This document shows positions 63,128 to 64,000 of a stretch of 64,000 nt of DNA, piece by piece. Below the pieces are notes generated by a model, which was given only the letters and a program-made list of their open reading frames with translations, was not told the DNA's origin and ran no database searches. Origin of the DNA: Pantoea vagans (GTDB taxonomy: Bacteria; Pseudomonadota; Gammaproteobacteria; Enterobacterales; Enterobacteriaceae); NCBI RefSeq assembly GCF_001506165.1, contig NZ_CP011427.1, positions 4,249,265 to 4,313,264 on the forward strand, read 5' to 3'. Position 1 is the stretch's first letter. Each line of letters starts with the position of its first letter. Both the position numbers and the translations under genes were made by a program.

Positions 63128-63944
63128 ATGAAATCTTTATCTCTGCCGATATTGAAGGTATTGCGGGCGTGATGCGTCCGGAGCAGTGCTCGCCTGGCCA
63201 TGCGGAGTACCAGCTGGCGCGTGGACTGATGGAACAAGAGGTGAATGCCGCCATTGACGGTGCCTTCGCAGGCGGAGCCACCGAAGTGGTGGTCGCAGAC
63301 AGCCACGCGCACTGACCAACCTGCGTGCGGAAAACATCGATCGCGCGCGCGTATGGTACAGGGCAAACGCGCGGTTTATCGATGGTGGAAGGCATTGAGC
63401 AGCAGCCGTTTGATGGCCTGTTTTTTATCGGCTATCACAGCGCGGCGGGTGAACCCGGCGTACTGGCTCACACCATCAATGGTCGTGCGTTCTGGCGTAT
63501 CCACATCAACGGTAAAGTGATGGGGAAAGCGATATTTATGCCGCTGCCGCTGCCGAGCAGGGTACGCCGCTGTGGTTAGTCAGTGGCGATGATCAGTTGC
63601 AGGGCTGGATAGCGGAGCACTATCCGTCAGTGGATTATGTCTGCGTGAAACGCGCGATCTCTCATACCTGCGCCGAATCCATCAGCCCGCAGGGCGCACA
63701 GCACGCCATTCGCCATGCCGCTACGGCCGCTGTACAGCGCGCCCGCCAGGTCAGCACCACACGCCTGACGGCACCCTATGAGATGCAATTACAGGCCAGC
63801 AAACCGGTATTAGCGGATTTATTCAGTTTGATTCCCGGTGTGACGCGCATTGATGCGGTGACCGTTGGTTATCGTGCCGATCAGATGGGCACCTTGATCA
63901 GCCTGCTCAGCGCCTTCTCCTATCTGGCCAGTACGCAGTCGTAG
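63128..63944 (+). pseudogene. dppA-like: M55-family D-aminopeptidase (DppA type), frameshifted
   Basis: Joined across frames it reads as a full DppA: start ISADIEGIAGVMRPEQCS, then AEYQLARGLMEQEVNAAIDG, VVVADSHA, GIEQQPFDGLFFIGYHSAAG, HTINGRAFWRIHINGKVMG, SGDDQLQGWIAEHYP and CVKRAISHTCAESI. Zinc-site motifs (DIEG, DSHA, GYH) are kept. Single-base losses are inferred near 63134, 63310, 63345, 63368 and 63525. DppA of Bacillus cleaves D-Ala dipeptides. The loss may be recent decay or sequence error; the last segment (63597-63944) is open to its natural stop. Confidence 0.8.
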
Positions 63945-64000
63945 GCATATTCTTTGCAGGTCGTACCGCATTTCCTGCTGGCTTTTGGTAACCTGCGCGC
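63945..64000. other. Window end, no gene recognised
   Basis: 56 bases after the M55 gene. TTTCCTGCTGGCTTTTG near 63972 matches the arm of the hairpin at 43105-43146. A dispersed repeat is possible but is cut by the window edge. Confidence 0.3.

Overview
The window is a chromosomal segment of a member of the Enterobacterales, most probably Erwiniaceae (Pantoea/Erwinia type). Almost every protein in the first 41 kb can be recognised as the close counterpart of an E. coli core gene of the same length. The 16S rRNA gene and the argECBGH cluster (with argG between argB and argH) fit non-E. coli enterics such as Erwiniaceae. I could run no database search, so the genus is inference.

Layout. 1-10 kb: 5' end of priA, rpmE, the methionine regulon block metJ <> metBL and metF, ppc. 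9-15 kb: divergent argE <> argCBGH with a pair of ARG boxes. 15-23 kb: a candidate OxyS-like sRNA, oxyR, sthA, fabR-yijD, trmA, a cobalamin riboswitch, btuB-murI. 23-29 kb: a complete rRNA operon (16S, tRNA-Ile, tRNA-Ala, 23S, 5S, tRNA-Asp, tRNA-Trp) with P1/P2 promoters, boxA and terminator. 29-41 kb: hdfR, maoP, comM, then ilvL-GMEDA with its attenuator, ilvY <> ilvC. The left flank of the rRNA operon is that of E. coli rrnB and the right flank that of rrnC, so this is a junction between two E. coli rrn contexts.

41-54 kb is a patchwork: the yhjE-yhjD-yhjC block (elsewhere in E. coli), an SDR oxidoreductase, a PhzF protein, a glutathione transferase, a MocR-type regulator divergent from a LysE exporter, a higBA toxin-antitoxin pair with twin operator palindromes, mqo, a ybdJ-like membrane protein and mntP with an MntR box. 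Intergenic repeats are frequent from 46 kb on: a family of about 24-bp REP-like palindromes, an ERIC element enlarged to about 193 bp, and a 68-bp internally deleted ERIC. Between the two ERIC copies lies an unannotated 24-codon gene resembling AzuC.

54.6-64 kb is the most interesting part: a one-direction cluster of a DUF1611 protein (DgcN type), an enolase-superfamily epimerase (DgcA/YcjG type), a complete GsiABCD-like peptide ABC importer, and two peptidase genes (P1/DmpA type and M55/DppA D-aminopeptidase type). The set reads as a system for importing and degrading peptides that contain D-amino acids, with D-glutamate entering metabolism through N-acetylation. Both peptidase genes are broken by about nine small indels, although their residues remain conserved frame by frame; this is either very recent decay or poor local sequence.
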